Positions 44,347 to 53,847 of a stretch of 54,065 bases of DNA are shown here, piece by piece. Made by a program: the position numbers and the translations under genes. Origin of the DNA: JACVCS01 sp038328575 (GTDB lineage Bacteria > Planctomycetota > Phycisphaerae > Phycisphaerales > UBA1924); the NCBI GenBank assembly GCA_038328575.1, contig JBBQMD010000014.1:1-54065 (forward strand). The letters run 5' to 3'. Positions within the stretch are counted from its first letter, which is position 1, and each line of letters begins with the position of its first letter. The notes below the pieces were generated by a model. It ran no database searches. It was given only the letters and a program-made list of their open reading frames with translations, and was not told where the DNA came from.

Positions 44347-44587
44347 GGTTGACGGGGGCGAGGAACATGAATGAATTTGCTTACATCCTACGAACATGAT
44401 GCGGCCACAATTTGAGGATCAAAATTACACTTGACTTGTCACGTTCCCTGACGCGGGGTAATGTTGACCCTCGTTCGTGTTGATACTGGCTGGCCATTCA
44501 GGCCAACTGGGTGGGGGTGGATGGGACGCGTTGACTGTTCTGTCGTACGACCGGTACGCGTCCTTCGTCACTTAGCGAAAGGTATCC
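44347..44587. promoter_or_regulatory. AT-richer divergent promoter region
   Basis: This spacer between divergent dinB and the HTH gene is clearly AT-richer than its surroundings. It has TTGTCA (44436-44441) and TAATGT (44459-44464) with a 17-nt spacer directed to the HTH gene, a perfect palindrome GTCGTACGAC at 44542-44551, and two GAACATGA direct repeats (44363, 44392) on the dinB side. These are candidates only. Confidence 0.4.
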
Positions 44588-44998
44588 ATGGCCCGTCCCT
44601 CTGCTTTGTCGAAGCTCTCTTTCTCAGAAATCAATAGCGAACTCCGTCGACGTCAGCGCGGCGTCTCGAAGCTGATGAAGAAGCGTTCGACGATCCTGGC
44701 TCGCATCGCCAAGATCGATCAGGAAATTGTTGACGCCGGCGGCAGCGTTCGCGCCGGGGCTGGCGGCGGCATGGTCGCTGGCGTCCGCAAGCGCCCCAAG
44801 AACGAGATGAGCCTCGTCGAGTCCCTGCACGCGGCCCTCAAGGGCAAGACGCTGTCGGTCACCGACGTCGCTGAAGCGGTGCAGAAGGCCGGGTACGTGA
44901 CGACGAGCCCGTCGTTCCGCACGATCGTCAACCAGGCGCTCCTGGCCAACCGCGGGAAGTTCAAGAAAGTCTCGCGCGGCAACTACACCGCCGCGTGA
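44588..44998 (+). CDS. Small basic HTH (HARE-HTH-like) protein
   Basis: The 136-residue protein has a basic, helical N-terminal part (about 10-45), a Gly/Ala linker, and a winged-helix-like C-terminal domain (about 75-136, KTLSVTDVAEAVQKAGYVTTSPSFRTIVNQAL...FKKVSRGNYT) of the type found in HARE-HTH and related planctomycete proteins. Its layout is that of a nucleoid or chromatin-associated protein. Codons end in C, in contrast to most neighbours, and GAAAGG (44577-44582) precedes the ATG; both suggest strong expression. A long hairpin follows at 45048. Confidence 0.8.
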   Translation: MARPSALSKLSFSEINSELRRRQRGVSKLMKKRSTILARIAKIDQEIVDAGGSVRAGAGGGMVAGVRKRPKNEMSLVESLHAALKGKTLSVTDVAEAVQKAGYVTTSPSFRTIVNQALLANRGKFKKVSRGNYTAA

Positions 44999-45047
44999 TC
45001 GCTCGAGACCTCTCGCGCGACAAGGGCCCTTCGGACATCTCAGACCA

Positions 45048-45093
45048 ATCAACACACGCCCCGCGATCTCCTGATCGCGGGGCTTGTGTTGAT
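45048..45093. terminator. Long bidirectional terminator hairpin
   Basis: The arms 45048-45068 and 45073-45093 form a 21-bp stem with one mismatch around a TCCT loop. It lies between the convergent HTH and lipoprotein genes, which fits a bidirectional terminator, though no strong T-tract follows on either side. Confidence 0.75.
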
Positions 45094-45147
45094 ATCGAGA
45101 TTGAGATCAGCGCGATCCTTACGGCCTGCGCGACCCCGCCAATCGGT

Positions 45148-45420
45148 TCAGCGGATCGGTTCGATGCCGAGGCGCGACGGGCGATCCGTCAGCAGCAGGC
45201 GCCCAAGGTCAGAACGCATGGCCCGCCAGTTGTGGTCAAACGTCTGGAACGCGCTGTTCTCGGCCTGATTCTCGGTCTGCTGGAGCGTTGCCATTTCGGG
45301 CGCCGGATTGAAACGGATACCGCCGAGCTGCTCTTCCGAGCGAGTTTGGCACCCGCCGACGAACATCAACGGGCCGCCGATCAGGATCATCGTGCTCATC
45401 AGAACTCGCTGGCGCTTCAT
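45148..45420 (-). CDS. Small lipoprotein
   Basis: The 90-residue product has a lipoprotein signal peptide with lipobox FVGGC (cysteine about residue 24), so it should be attached to a membrane by lipidation. The mature part of about 66 residues is hydrophilic with no family I know. AAGGAG lies 7 nt before the ATG. Neighbours give no functional clue. Confidence 0.82.
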   Translation of the reverse strand: MKRQRVLMSTMILIGGPLMFVGGCQTRSEEQLGGIRFNPAPEMATLQQTENQAENSAFQTFDHNWRAMRSDLGRLLLTDRPSRLGIEPIR

Positions 45421-45722
45421 TCGGAACTCCTTGGCTGGAAGGGAGTTGTAGCGTAAGCCGTTCTCTACGTCAAGACCGTTGCGGCGGGTGCACCGGATGT
45501 GTCAACCCACGTCAACGCTGCGTCAACCGGGAAAACCCTCCCGAGCAGAGGCCGAGTGGCGCGGGATCGGCTATCGCGGATCGGGAATCGGGAATCGGCA
45601 ACCGGCAATCGTGGGAAGGCACAGAAGCGATGCGTATAGACGCGTATGCGCCCCCTGCCGACGGTTCTCGTTCTCTGACTTTCCACTCTCGACTCTCGAC
45701 TTGAGACTCGCGACTCGCGACT
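45421..45722. other. 302-base spacer with octamer iterations
   Basis: No gene is evident. The spacer contains GGGAATCG/GGCAATCG octamers (45578-45611) and a CGACTCT/GACTCGC iteration (45684-45724) that runs up to the cysS stop. The former matches the octamers at 18289-18439 and 23330-23385. Confidence 0.6.
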
Positions 45723-47336
45723 CTACTGCCTTCGGCTCACCTCGACCTTGCCCCCGGCCATGTCCTTGATCGCCAGGCCCATCGCCAGGAGTTCGTCGCG
45801 GATCTGGTCTGACTGCTTGAAATCCTTCGCGGCTCGCGCTTCGCGACGCGCCGCGAGTTGAGCTTCGATGGCGGGGTTGGGCGCGAGTCCGCTGAGATAC
45901 ACGCCGATCTCAGTCGCGGTCGCGCGCAGCGCATCGAGCGACAGCACACCCAGCACGCCATCAATCACTCGCAACGCCTGCGCGTCCGCCTCACTCGGCG
46001 ACTCGATCGAGCCCGCCCACGCATTCACGATGCCAAGCGCCCCGGCGATGTTCAAGTCATCATTCATGCACGAAGCGAACTCGCCCAGCACCGCGGCGCT
46101 CGCGCTGTCTTCGATGCCGCAATGCGCGACTGTGCTTCCACTCACTCCTGGGGTGGCGACCGGCCCCGCCCGGGCAACCCGGCGCCAGCGTTCCACCATC
46201 CGCTGCGAATCCACCAGCCCCTGCATCGTGAAGTTCGCGTTCGTGCGATAGTGCGTCTTGATCAGCTCCAGCCGGATCGCGGCCGGTTCGATGCCCTTGG
46301 CAAACAAATCCCGGGCCGTGTAGAAGTTGCCCTTGCTCTTGCTCATCTTCGCCCCCTCGATGAAGAGGTGGCGCGGGTGGAACCAGGTGCGTGCGAAGAG
46401 CTTGCTGCCGGTGTAGCCGCGAGTCTGGGCGATCTCGCACTCGTGATGCGGGAAAGCGTTGTCCTCGCCGCCAGAGTGCAGGTCGATCTCGCCAAGGTTG
46501 TCGGCCAGACGCATCACGGCCATGACCGAGCATTCGATGTGCCAGCCGGGGTAGCCCGCGCCCCAGGGCGAGTCCCACTTCATGATGTGGCTCGGGTCGG
46601 CCTTCCACAGCAGGAAGTCCGCGGGGTGCTTCTTCTGGCTTTGGTTGTCGCCAATGATGCGCCCGCCGGCGCCGGTGCGGAGTTTGTCGAGCGTGTTGCC
46701 GCTGAGCCGCCCGTAGTCGGGAAAGCTCTGCACGTCGTAGTACACCACTTGCGCGCCCGCGGGGCCCACGCTGTACGCGTGGCCCTTCTGAATCAGCGCC
46801 TCGATCATCGCGATGATCTGCGGGATGCACCCCGTCGGGCGCGGCATCAAGGTCGCGTCCACCTGCGCCTCGATCGCGACTTTCAGCCCCAGCTGGCGCG
46901 CGTCTTCCAAAAATCGACCCGCGTAAAACTCCGCGATCGTGTACGGGTTTGTTGGGTCCAGTTCGGTCGCGGCGCCGGGCGGAAGCTTGCCGCTCTTCTT
47001 GGCCTCGAGCAATCGCTTGCCCGCGACCGCCATGCGATCCTCGCCCTGCTCGCCGCCCTCGGCGTCGTCGGTCATGTGCCCCACGTCGGTGATGTTCATC
47101 ACGTGGACGACCGTTCGAGCGTTCGCGCCGGGCGGTGCGGGGTCGTTCGCCAGTTCGCACAGCGGCGATTCGATCCAGCGCCGCAACACGTCCGCGGCCA
47201 GAAACGACCGAAAGTTGCCGATGTGCGCATCGTCGTACACCGTCGGCCCGCACGAGTAAAACGTCACCCGGCGCGGATCACGCGGCTGAAAGTCCTCCAC
47301 TTGGCGGGTCAACGAGTTGTAAAGTTGCAGCGGCAT
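45723..47336 (-). CDS. cysS: Cysteinyl-tRNA synthetase
   Basis: CysS loads cysteine on tRNA-Cys. The 537-residue protein has the HIGH motif as HIGN in PTVYDDAHIGNFRSF, the zinc ligands in FYSCGP, WHIECSVM and HHECEIA, the KMSKS motif AKMSKSKGNFY, and a C-terminal anticodon-binding region. A segment at about residues 85-130 (DDAEGGEQGEDRMAVAGKRLLEAKKSGKLPPG) is longer than in E. coli CysS; similar insertions occur in planctomycete homologues as far as I recall. The ATG at 47336 is chosen; a TAAACT box lies 8 nt upstream. Confidence 0.95.
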   Translation of the reverse strand: MPLQLYNSLTRQVEDFQPRDPRRVTFYSCGPTVYDDAHIGNFRSFLAADVLRRWIESPLCELANDPAPPGANARTVVHVMNITDVGHMTDDAEGGEQGEDRMAVAGKRLLEAKKSGKLPPGAATELDPTNPYTIAEFYAGRFLEDARQLGLKVAIEAQVDATLMPRPTGCIPQIIAMIEALIQKGHAYSVGPAGAQVVYYDVQSFPDYGRLSGNTLDKLRTGAGGRIIGDNQSQKKHPADFLLWKADPSHIMKWDSPWGAGYPGWHIECSVMAVMRLADNLGEIDLHSGGEDNAFPHHECEIAQTRGYTGSKLFARTWFHPRHLFIEGAKMSKSKGNFYTARDLFAKGIEPAAIRLELIKTHYRTNANFTMQGLVDSQRMVERWRRVARAGPVATPGVSGSTVAHCGIEDSASAAVLGEFASCMNDDLNIAGALGIVNAWAGSIESPSEADAQALRVIDGVLGVLSLDALRATATEIGVYLSGLAPNPAIEAQLAARREARAAKDFKQSDQIRDELLAMGLAIKDMAGGKVEVSRRQ

Positions 47337-47344
47337 AAGGCCCG

Positions 47345-47350
47345 AGTTTA
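47345..47350 (-). promoter_or_regulatory. TAAACT -10-like box before cysS
   Basis: On the minus strand TAAACT lies 8 nt before the ATG at 47336; the leader would be very short or absent. Confidence 0.35.
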
Positions 47351-47463
47351 GTGCCGCTCGATTCCACACGCTGTGCTGACGCCAACCAGAAGATCCCTCG
47401 CCCCGCCAGCGCCCCCGCCGCTGCTCGCGTCCCCTCGCCACTCGCGACTTACGACTTTTCCGC

Positions 47464-48666
47464 TCACGCTTCCAACGCCACGCGGCACATCATCTCCACA
47501 CCCAGCCCCAGCGCATCATCGTTGAAGTCAAAGTCCGGCTGGTGCAGCGTCGGGTAGCGAGCGGCGTCCGCCGGCTTCATCCCCAGGCAGAAGAAGACCC
47601 CCGGTACGCGCTGCGCGTAATACGAAAAGTCTTCGCCCCCCATCGTCGGATGTGGAGTGAGAAAAACGCGCTCGGCGCCGATCGCGCGCCGCGCGACCTC
47701 GAAGAACCGCTCGGTCAGCGCCGGGTCGTTGTACGTCACCGGGTATCCCGCTTCGAGTTCCACCTCTGCTCGACAGCCGAGCCCGAGCGCCACGCCCTCG
47801 GCGATCTCGCGCACGCGACGGCGTGCGTGCTCGCGCATCTCGGGGCGCAGCGTGCGGATGGTGCCGCTGAGCGAGACGTGTTGCGGGATGATGTTGTTCG
47901 CGGTGCCGCCCTTGATGGTGCCGATGGTCACCACGCAGGAGTCCAGCGGCGAGGTGTTGCGCGACACCACGGTTTGCAAAGCGACGACGACCTGAGCCGC
48001 GGCGACGATCGGGTCGCGCGAGTAGTGCGGGTACGCCGCGTGGCTCTGCTCGCCGACGATGCGGATGCGGATCTCGTCGGTGCTGGCCAGCAGCGGGCCC
48101 GGGCGGGTGCTGACGGTGCCGAGCTCAAGGTCGGGCCAGGCGTGCAGGCCAAACATCTGCTCGACGGGGCCGCCCAGGACGCTCCCATCTAGCACGCCTT
48201 CGTTGCACAACCGCTCGGCACCGCCGCCACCTTCCTCGGCGGGCTGAAACACCAGCGTGACGGGGCGCGGGCGGTGGACCGCGCTCAGCACCCGCGCGGC
48301 CCCCAGCAGGATCGTGGTGTGCCCGTCGTGCCCGCAGGCGTGCATGAGGCCCGGCTTCGTGCTGGCGTAGGCGAGGCCGGTCTCCTCGTGGATCGGCAGC
48401 GCATCCATATCCGCGCGCAGCCCGATGGCGCCGCGTTGGCCGTTCGCGTCCGAGGGTGTGGACGCCGGCAGGCTGGCGATGACACCCGTGCCACCCGCGA
48501 GCCCCGACACGAACGAGATGCCCAGGCGCGTGAGCTCATCACACACCACAGCGCTCGTGCGCGTCTCTTGATACCCAAGCTCCGGGTGCGCGTGAAGGTC
48601 GCGGCGCACAGCTCGCAACGAGTCCAGCTCGCAGGCAATCAACCGCCGAAGCTCCGGGGTGTCCAT
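47464..48666 (-). CDS. M20-family amidohydrolase
   Basis: The 400-residue protein matches the M20D carboxypeptidase/aminoacylase group: LRADMDALPIHEETGLAYAS, HACGHDGHTTILLGAARVL (first metal site), FQPAEEGGGGAERL with the catalytic Glu pair, a dimerisation lid domain (EQSHAAYPHYSRDPI), and MGGEDFSYYAQRVPGVFFCLG. These enzymes hydrolyse N-acyl amino acids or similar amides. The start at 48666 gives the family N-terminus; a TACGCT box 6 nt upstream suggests a leaderless start. Substrate not assigned. Confidence 0.92.
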   Translation of the reverse strand: MDTPELRRLIACELDSLRAVRRDLHAHPELGYQETRTSAVVCDELTRLGISFVSGLAGGTGVIASLPASTPSDANGQRGAIGLRADMDALPIHEETGLAYASTKPGLMHACGHDGHTTILLGAARVLSAVHRPRPVTLVFQPAEEGGGGAERLCNEGVLDGSVLGGPVEQMFGLHAWPDLELGTVSTRPGPLLASTDEIRIRIVGEQSHAAYPHYSRDPIVAAAQVVVALQTVVSRNTSPLDSCVVTIGTIKGGTANNIIPQHVSLSGTIRTLRPEMREHARRRVREIAEGVALGLGCRAEVELEAGYPVTYNDPALTERFFEVARRAIGAERVFLTPHPTMGGEDFSYYAQRVPGVFFCLGMKPADAARYPTLHQPDFDFNDDALGLGVEMMCRVALEA

Positions 48667-48672
48667 GAGCCA

Positions 48673-48678
48673 AGCGTA
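48673..48678 (-). promoter_or_regulatory. TACGCT -10-like box before M20 gene
   Basis: TACGCT lies 6 nt before the ATG at 48666 in the same TCTACGCTTGGC context as the box at 28369-28374. Confidence 0.45.
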
Positions 48679-48727
48679 GAAGCCGCGGGGCGAGTCGGGG
48701 TTGCGGGGCGAGGTCGCGCGGGCGAAC

Positions 48728-49849
48728 TCACGCGTGGCCACAGGCGTTGACCCAGAACAACGTCGAAGCGCCGCACCCGCCCTGCTCCCGCTCGCAATCG
48801 CGATAGAAACTCTTGCCTTGTTTGCGAATCCGCGTGCGTTGCCCACAGGACGGGCACGCGAGCCCAAGCGCAGTGTACTTCTGGCACTCAGCGCACAGGA
48901 TGCAATAGTCCCGCCGGTAGACAACCTCGATCTTCATGCTTGCGCACTTGATGCAGACGAGCGGGTCGAGGTTCGCGGGCGCGTCCGGACGTGCCGGTGG
49001 TGCCGGTGGTTTGGCGGGCGCCACAGCCTCGCGTCGCGGCGTCGGCTGAGTCGGCGAAGTCGCCGGAGCAGGACGTGGCGCTGCCGCCTCCGCTGGCCGG
49101 GGTGCTTTGATCGCGGGTGTTCGTGGTCGCAGCGTCAATGGCGTGTGCTTGGCAAGCAGGTATGCACTGATGCGTTCCAGTTCCGCGGGCGTGAGGTTGT
49201 GGGTCGTTGCTTCGCGGTCGGCGACGGCGGAACGGATCAATCCGAGAAACCCGGCGCCCGCGCGAGCCGCATCAATGTCCGCACGAACCGCGGGCGGGAT
49301 CTGGTCAGCCTTCATCACATCCTTCGCCGTGACGCTCTTTGCCGGATGAAACTCGCCCCGCTCGCTGATGGCGACCAGCGCACGGATCGGGAAGCCGCCG
49401 AATCGCGATTGCGCCACGCCCAGCAACTTGTTCAGGAGGGGCGGCTCAGCGAGGTCAAGCAACTCCACAAGCGCGCGCCTTTGGCGTTTCGCTTGCTCGA
49501 TTGGGCTGAAGATGCGGTGAGTGCCGTGGCGCCCCGATCGCGAGCCCCAAGTCCGGGTCCATTGCCCCAGCGCGTCAACTTTCAGCTCGCCTGAGACGCT
49601 CTTGCTCTCGGCGATCGCGCCGCCGTGGGGGTGCAGAATCAGGTGGTCGATCTGCGTGAAGTCATCGGTGTTCTCTGGCGCACGCCCCGCGACGATCGCG
49701 CGTCGGAATCGCAGGCCGTGGAACAGCAGGATGTTGCGCGCGTTGGCAAACTCTCGATCCAGGAAGTGGGCCAGCGTCTGCTCGGCCTCCCACCCAGCGT
49801 GTGCACACGGGTCGGTCGGTGCGGCGGCTTGAAATGGCAAGATCACCAT
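48728..49849 (-). CDS. NERD-domain protein with C-terminal zinc ribbons
   Basis: The 373-residue product has an N-terminal hydrophobic start, a NERD nuclease-related domain (about 15-140, with TDDFTQIDHLILHPHGGAIAESKS, which keeps the D and ExK pattern), a Pro/Ala-rich linker, and a C-terminal block with several CxxC pairs (LVCIKC, YCILCAEC, ACPSCG, CEREQGGCG) like topoisomerase-type zinc ribbons. NERD domains are thought to process DNA or RNA. The start is the ATG at 49849, just 32 nt after the end of the upstream gene, which suggests an operon. Confidence 0.82.
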   Translation of the reverse strand: MVILPFQAAAPTDPCAHAGWEAEQTLAHFLDREFANARNILLFHGLRFRRAIVAGRAPENTDDFTQIDHLILHPHGGAIAESKSVSGELKVDALGQWTRTWGSRSGRHGTHRIFSPIEQAKRQRRALVELLDLAEPPLLNKLLGVAQSRFGGFPIRALVAISERGEFHPAKSVTAKDVMKADQIPPAVRADIDAARAGAGFLGLIRSAVADREATTHNLTPAELERISAYLLAKHTPLTLRPRTPAIKAPRPAEAAAPRPAPATSPTQPTPRREAVAPAKPPAPPARPDAPANLDPLVCIKCASMKIEVVYRRDYCILCAECQKYTALGLACPSCGQRTRIRKQGKSFYRDCEREQGGCGASTLFWVNACGHA

Positions 49850-49881
49850 GAGCAACCAAGATACCGCATGCCATGCACCTG

Positions 49882-52722
49882 TCAACCGCCCGGCTTTACA
49901 GTCGATCCCGATTCCAGCCGCTGCAGCGCCTCAAGCCGCGCCGCGTGCTGCGCCACGCCCGGCTCCAGCGCTTGCAGAAACTCCAGGTGGCGGCGCGCCG
50001 TTGCATAGTCGCGCTGGCGCAGGGCGACCGTCGCGCCCAGTTCGCGCATGGCGGGCCGGTACGGCGCCAGGCGCGTCGCACGCTCCGCCTTGACGCTCGC
50101 GCGCGCCATGTCCCCCGCGCTGAGATAGAGCCTTGCCAGTTCCGCGGCGTATGTCGGCGACTTCTCCTCGCGCACGTCCAGATACTCCAGATGCTTGATC
50201 GCTTTGCCGGGCTCGGCGCTGGCCAGCGCGAGCGCTGCGAGCTGCCGGTGCGGCGACGGATCCACCGGGCGAGCCGCGGCGTACCGCGTGAGTAACGCCG
50301 CCATCTCTGGCGTCGCCTGTCCCTCCGCGGCGTTCAATCGCAGCGCGACCGCCAGCTCCAGCACGTCCGGATGCTTCGGGAACTTCTCCAGCCACGCGTC
50401 GGCCATCGCGATCGTCGGCTCAAAGTCTTCGATCTCATCGGGCTTCACTTTCCGCTCGCCCGCTAGACGTTCGCGCTCCGCCTGCAACAGCTCGCGGATC
50501 GTGGGCACGCCCCCGGCAGTCCGCATCCCCCACGCCAGCAACTGCTCAGACGCCCACGCCTTGAAGCTCGTCAGAAACTCCTGGCGCGGCACGCCCAGCA
50601 CCGTCTGAAACGCCTCCTCCTCACGCACGCCCTTGGCGTACAGATCCATCAGCTTCAGCGGCGCCTCAGCCCCAAACGCCTCGATCATGTACTCGATCAT
50701 CCAGTGGCCCTGCGCGTACCCCTGCTGCCGATCGGTCGGGCGCTTGGGGCGCGTGAAGGCGATGTTGATCTCGGTGAAGTCAAAGAGGTCATCGCTCTCC
50801 ATCACCTTGGTCAGCAGTTGCACCGTCGGATAATCGCGCGGCGCGCGTTCGAGGTACACCGCCTGCGCCTCAGTGAACCAATGTGGGATGCGGTTGCCCG
50901 TGCGCGAGAGGCCCACGGTGTGCGTGTATTCGTGGCGCAGCACGCGGTCCCAGTCGTACGCGCCGCTGTGGCCAGCGCCGTCGCGCGGAGTCTCCATCGC
51001 GATCACCGGCCCGGTGCTTGCCGCGATCGTGTGGATCCGCGGCATCCCCGCGATCCGCACCGCGAACCACGCGTGCGTGGGCATCAGATCGATCACCGTC
51101 TTCTCCGCTGGCGTGTGGCGAAGGCCGCCGGGCTCGCTACCGGTGACGATGTCCGCCGAGCGCTCGAGCGCCGGCAGCATCTCCTTCGCGAGCATGGTGT
51201 CCAGCCCCGGCTTGGCGCGGATCGAGAACCGCTCGCCCTGAACAAACGTGTAGCGCGTGATCTCGCGCATGAGCTTCAGCGAGTTCTCGACGCGCACGTT
51301 GAACGGATCCAGATCCTGCGCGCGCGTCAGAGCATCGAGCGCCTCAGCATCACGCCCGGACTGCATCGCAAGCAACCCCGCCTCGCTCAGCGGCTCGGCC
51401 CAGCCGGGGCTGCGGGTCGCGGCTTCGTTCAGCAGGTCCGCCGCGAAGCTGTACTGACGCGCATCGGCCAGCGCGCGACCCGCAGCGAAGTAGCCCGAGG
51501 CGGACTTTGCGACGCCGGCGCTCTGGCGCGTGTTGAGCGCGTCCAGCGCATCCAGCTCGCGCCGCGTCGCGTCCGTGTCATACTCCAGCGCCCGCGTCGC
51601 GATCGCCGCGTCCAGCAGCACGCGGCAGCGCGGGAGTTCTCCCAGCGCCCTGTCTATCAGTTCGCGAGCGCGCGTCACGTCATCCTGTCGCAGCGCTGCG
51701 CGAACGCGCAGGGCGGTGCCCAGTGGTGCGCGGCCCAGCAACGCCTCGTGGCGCGCCTGGCCCTCCGCGAGCGTGACCACTTCGCCGGGCATGACCATCA
51801 GCCCGTCCAGCTCGCGCGCGAAGCGCTCGACGCCGGGCATATCGAAGCTCATGACCGCCATCGCGCCTGCGAGTTCCGGCGCCGCCGCGGCGGTCGGATT
51901 CAGCGCCGCCGCCTCCTCAAGCGCGGCGCCAGCCTGCGCGAAGTTGCCACGATCCAGCAGCAGTTCGGCCTCGACGATCCTGGCTTCCCATGACAACGGG
52001 TCCAGCCGTCGCGCCTCAGCCAGCAAACCCATCAGCGTGTTCAAGTCGTTCTGCACCGCGTCCGCCTGGCCCTCGCCTTGGCGCTGTCCACGGCGGAGCG
52101 CAACCGCCCCGGCCCGCGCCGCTTCGACAAGCATCGACGCCGAGCGCCACTCTGACGCTGGCAGTTGACGCAAGCACGCCAGCGCCGTCGCAACCGCGGG
52201 CTCATACTGCCCGAGCATCTCGCGCGCTTCGCTGGTCAGGCGCAGGGCCCGGGTCGCGCCCTCGGTGCCCGGCGCGCCGAAGTCACCAGCCAGAATTTCT
52301 AGCGCGTCGTCAAGGTCGCCGCGATGCATCGCGGCTTCGGCGCGGTCCAGCGGATCCGCCGCGCTGGCTCGTGCGCCGATGAGCGCGTCATCGTCCCAAC
52401 TGCCCCTCTGCAGCGCGAGCTTGGCGCGCAGGGCGGGCAGTTGAATGTCGGCCTCGGTCGCCAAGCCATGCCGCACGCGCAGGTGAGCGCGCTCAGCATC
52501 GCTCAGGAACTCCGAGTCCAGCGCAAGGCGCAGGACCGGCGAGATCTGCGGTGCCCTCTCCGTCCACCCCTTCTCCGAAGCCGGGTCCCCCGCGAGTCGC
52601 ACGCCGAGCGGGGCCGCGTTCGAGGGCACGCGCAACGTGAAGTGCGACGCGCTGACGCCCATCATGGCCGCCATCAACCATCGCGCAGCACATCCTCGGC
52701 GGGGTTTGCTTGATTGTCCCAT
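49882..52722 (-). CDS. TPR-containing secreted metallopeptidase (peptidase MA-like)
   Basis: The 946-residue protein has a signal-like N-terminus, a long region of helical TPR-type repeats (about 100-500), a metallopeptidase domain with HEYTH (597-601) and a downstream WFTEAQAVYLE that gives the third ligand Glu, and further TPR-like repeats to the C-terminus. The HEXXH-plus-Glu arrangement is of the gluzincin type, as in peptidase MA proteins. Substrate unknown. The ATG at 52722 is the first of the frame; no ribosome site is obvious. Confidence 0.85.
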   Translation of the reverse strand: MGQSSKPRRGCAARWLMAAMMGVSASHFTLRVPSNAAPLGVRLAGDPASEKGWTERAPQISPVLRLALDSEFLSDAERAHLRVRHGLATEADIQLPALRAKLALQRGSWDDDALIGARASAADPLDRAEAAMHRGDLDDALEILAGDFGAPGTEGATRALRLTSEAREMLGQYEPAVATALACLRQLPASEWRSASMLVEAARAGAVALRRGQRQGEGQADAVQNDLNTLMGLLAEARRLDPLSWEARIVEAELLLDRGNFAQAGAALEEAAALNPTAAAAPELAGAMAVMSFDMPGVERFARELDGLMVMPGEVVTLAEGQARHEALLGRAPLGTALRVRAALRQDDVTRARELIDRALGELPRCRVLLDAAIATRALEYDTDATRRELDALDALNTRQSAGVAKSASGYFAAGRALADARQYSFAADLLNEAATRSPGWAEPLSEAGLLAMQSGRDAEALDALTRAQDLDPFNVRVENSLKLMREITRYTFVQGERFSIRAKPGLDTMLAKEMLPALERSADIVTGSEPGGLRHTPAEKTVIDLMPTHAWFAVRIAGMPRIHTIAASTGPVIAMETPRDGAGHSGAYDWDRVLRHEYTHTVGLSRTGNRIPHWFTEAQAVYLERAPRDYPTVQLLTKVMESDDLFDFTEINIAFTRPKRPTDRQQGYAQGHWMIEYMIEAFGAEAPLKLMDLYAKGVREEEAFQTVLGVPRQEFLTSFKAWASEQLLAWGMRTAGGVPTIRELLQAERERLAGERKVKPDEIEDFEPTIAMADAWLEKFPKHPDVLELAVALRLNAAEGQATPEMAALLTRYAAARPVDPSPHRQLAALALASAEPGKAIKHLEYLDVREEKSPTYAAELARLYLSAGDMARASVKAERATRLAPYRPAMRELGATVALRQRDYATARRHLEFLQALEPGVAQHAARLEALQRLESGSTVKPGG

Positions 52723-52781
52723 AGTTCACTCTGGCAGTTATCGACTCGATCGCTTCGCACACACGCACACACACGGACCGC

Positions 52782-53804
52782 TTAGCGCCGCGCCCGCTCT
52801 TCGCCTTGCCAGCCAGACGGGGGTTTGGTGTCAAAGGTCGTCGCGTCAAAGGGCGCGTCGCGGTTGGTCTTGATATCGACCAGCAGCACCTCGCCCTTGC
52901 TGTCATCGGTGTTGGAAGTTCGCGCAAAGATGGGCAGGTTGTCGCTGGTGCGATACCACAGCGAGATCTCGCGATAGTTCCGGGCCTCGTTGCTCCCGGT
53001 CACGGGCCTGAGCCGGAGCTGGCGAGTGGTCTTGAGCAGCGTCCGCAAGCCCTCAAACTCGGGCGTGGCGTCGATGCCGTCCAGCGGGTCCGCCGGCGAG
53101 CCCAGGCCAAAGCGGGCGACCATGTCTTCCTTGCGCTGGCCGATGGGCAGGGGCACCGGCCCCTCGCCGATCTTCAGCGGGTCTTTGCCCCCCGCCTCGT
53201 TGACGAGTTCTACGCGCGTGTACTGCTTCTCGACGGGGTTGCGCGAGATGAGCCAGCCGCCGTCAAAGATGTACTCCTGCTTGTCGTCGCGCTTCTTGTC
53301 GTCAACGATCATCGTGTCAAAGAGCACTGCGAACTGTCGCTTGCCCTTGCCAGCATCGCGATACTTGAGCGTGCCGCGCCAGGTGTGCGTGCCGCCGCCC
53401 TGAATCTCCGCGAAACGTTTGACGTACTGAATCGTCGTCGAGAGCGAAGTCAGCCCCTTGTCGGCGGACTCGATGTCGTTCAAGAGCTTGTCAGTGCGCT
53501 CGTCCAGCTTTGGCTGGTTCGCCTCCGCGGGCGCAGGTTTGACAGCGATCGTCCCCGGCAGCGTCGGCTCCATCGAGGGCACCGCAGGTGTGGGTGCCGG
53601 CGCCGGCATCGGCGAGCTGGGCGTAGTTGATGCTGGCGTCGGTGGTGTCGGCGGCGTCCCGGGCGTGTCGTTGCCCTGGGCCAGGGAAAAGGGCGAAGTG
53701 GCCGTGAGCGTCAGCAGGGCGCCGGCCAGCCAGACCAGATCGCGCGCGCGAACCGAGCGCTCAAGCGAAGACTGGAACATTGACATCACAATGGCGGGGT
53801 TCAT
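52782..53804 (-). CDS. Secreted LolA-like/outer-membrane lipoprotein-sorting-like protein
   Basis: The 340-residue product has an N-terminal membrane or signal segment (about 23-43, LVWLAGALLTLTATSPFSLAQ), a Pro/Thr-rich linker, and a beta-sheet domain (about 100-340) with the LolA/LolB-like pattern (FAEIQGGGTHTWRGTLKYRD, FDGGWLISRNPVEKQYTRVEL, DNLPIFARTS). LolA-type folds carry lipids or lipoproteins across the periplasm. Planctomycetes carry many such paralogues; a true LolA role is not shown. GGAG 8 nt before the ATG at 53804 supports the start. Confidence 0.8.
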   Translation of the reverse strand: MNPAIVMSMFQSSLERSVRARDLVWLAGALLTLTATSPFSLAQGNDTPGTPPTPPTPASTTPSSPMPAPAPTPAVPSMEPTLPGTIAVKPAPAEANQPKLDERTDKLLNDIESADKGLTSLSTTIQYVKRFAEIQGGGTHTWRGTLKYRDAGKGKRQFAVLFDTMIVDDKKRDDKQEYIFDGGWLISRNPVEKQYTRVELVNEAGGKDPLKIGEGPVPLPIGQRKEDMVARFGLGSPADPLDGIDATPEFEGLRTLLKTTRQLRLRPVTGSNEARNYREISLWYRTSDNLPIFARTSNTDDSKGEVLLVDIKTNRDAPFDATTFDTKPPSGWQGEERARR

Positions 53805-53847
53805 GGTCTCTGCTCCGGGCGCGTGGTGACTGCCCTTGGTTGTACGC

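Noticed and set aside
44363..44399. LexA/SOS box for dinB
   Set aside because: The GAACATGA direct repeats do not form the palindromes of known LexA boxes (CTGT-N8-ACAG or GAAC-N4-GTTC).
44347..44460. dif site at the skew transition
   Set aside because: I searched the AT-rich spacer for an 11-6-11 XerCD arrangement and found no convincing half-sites.
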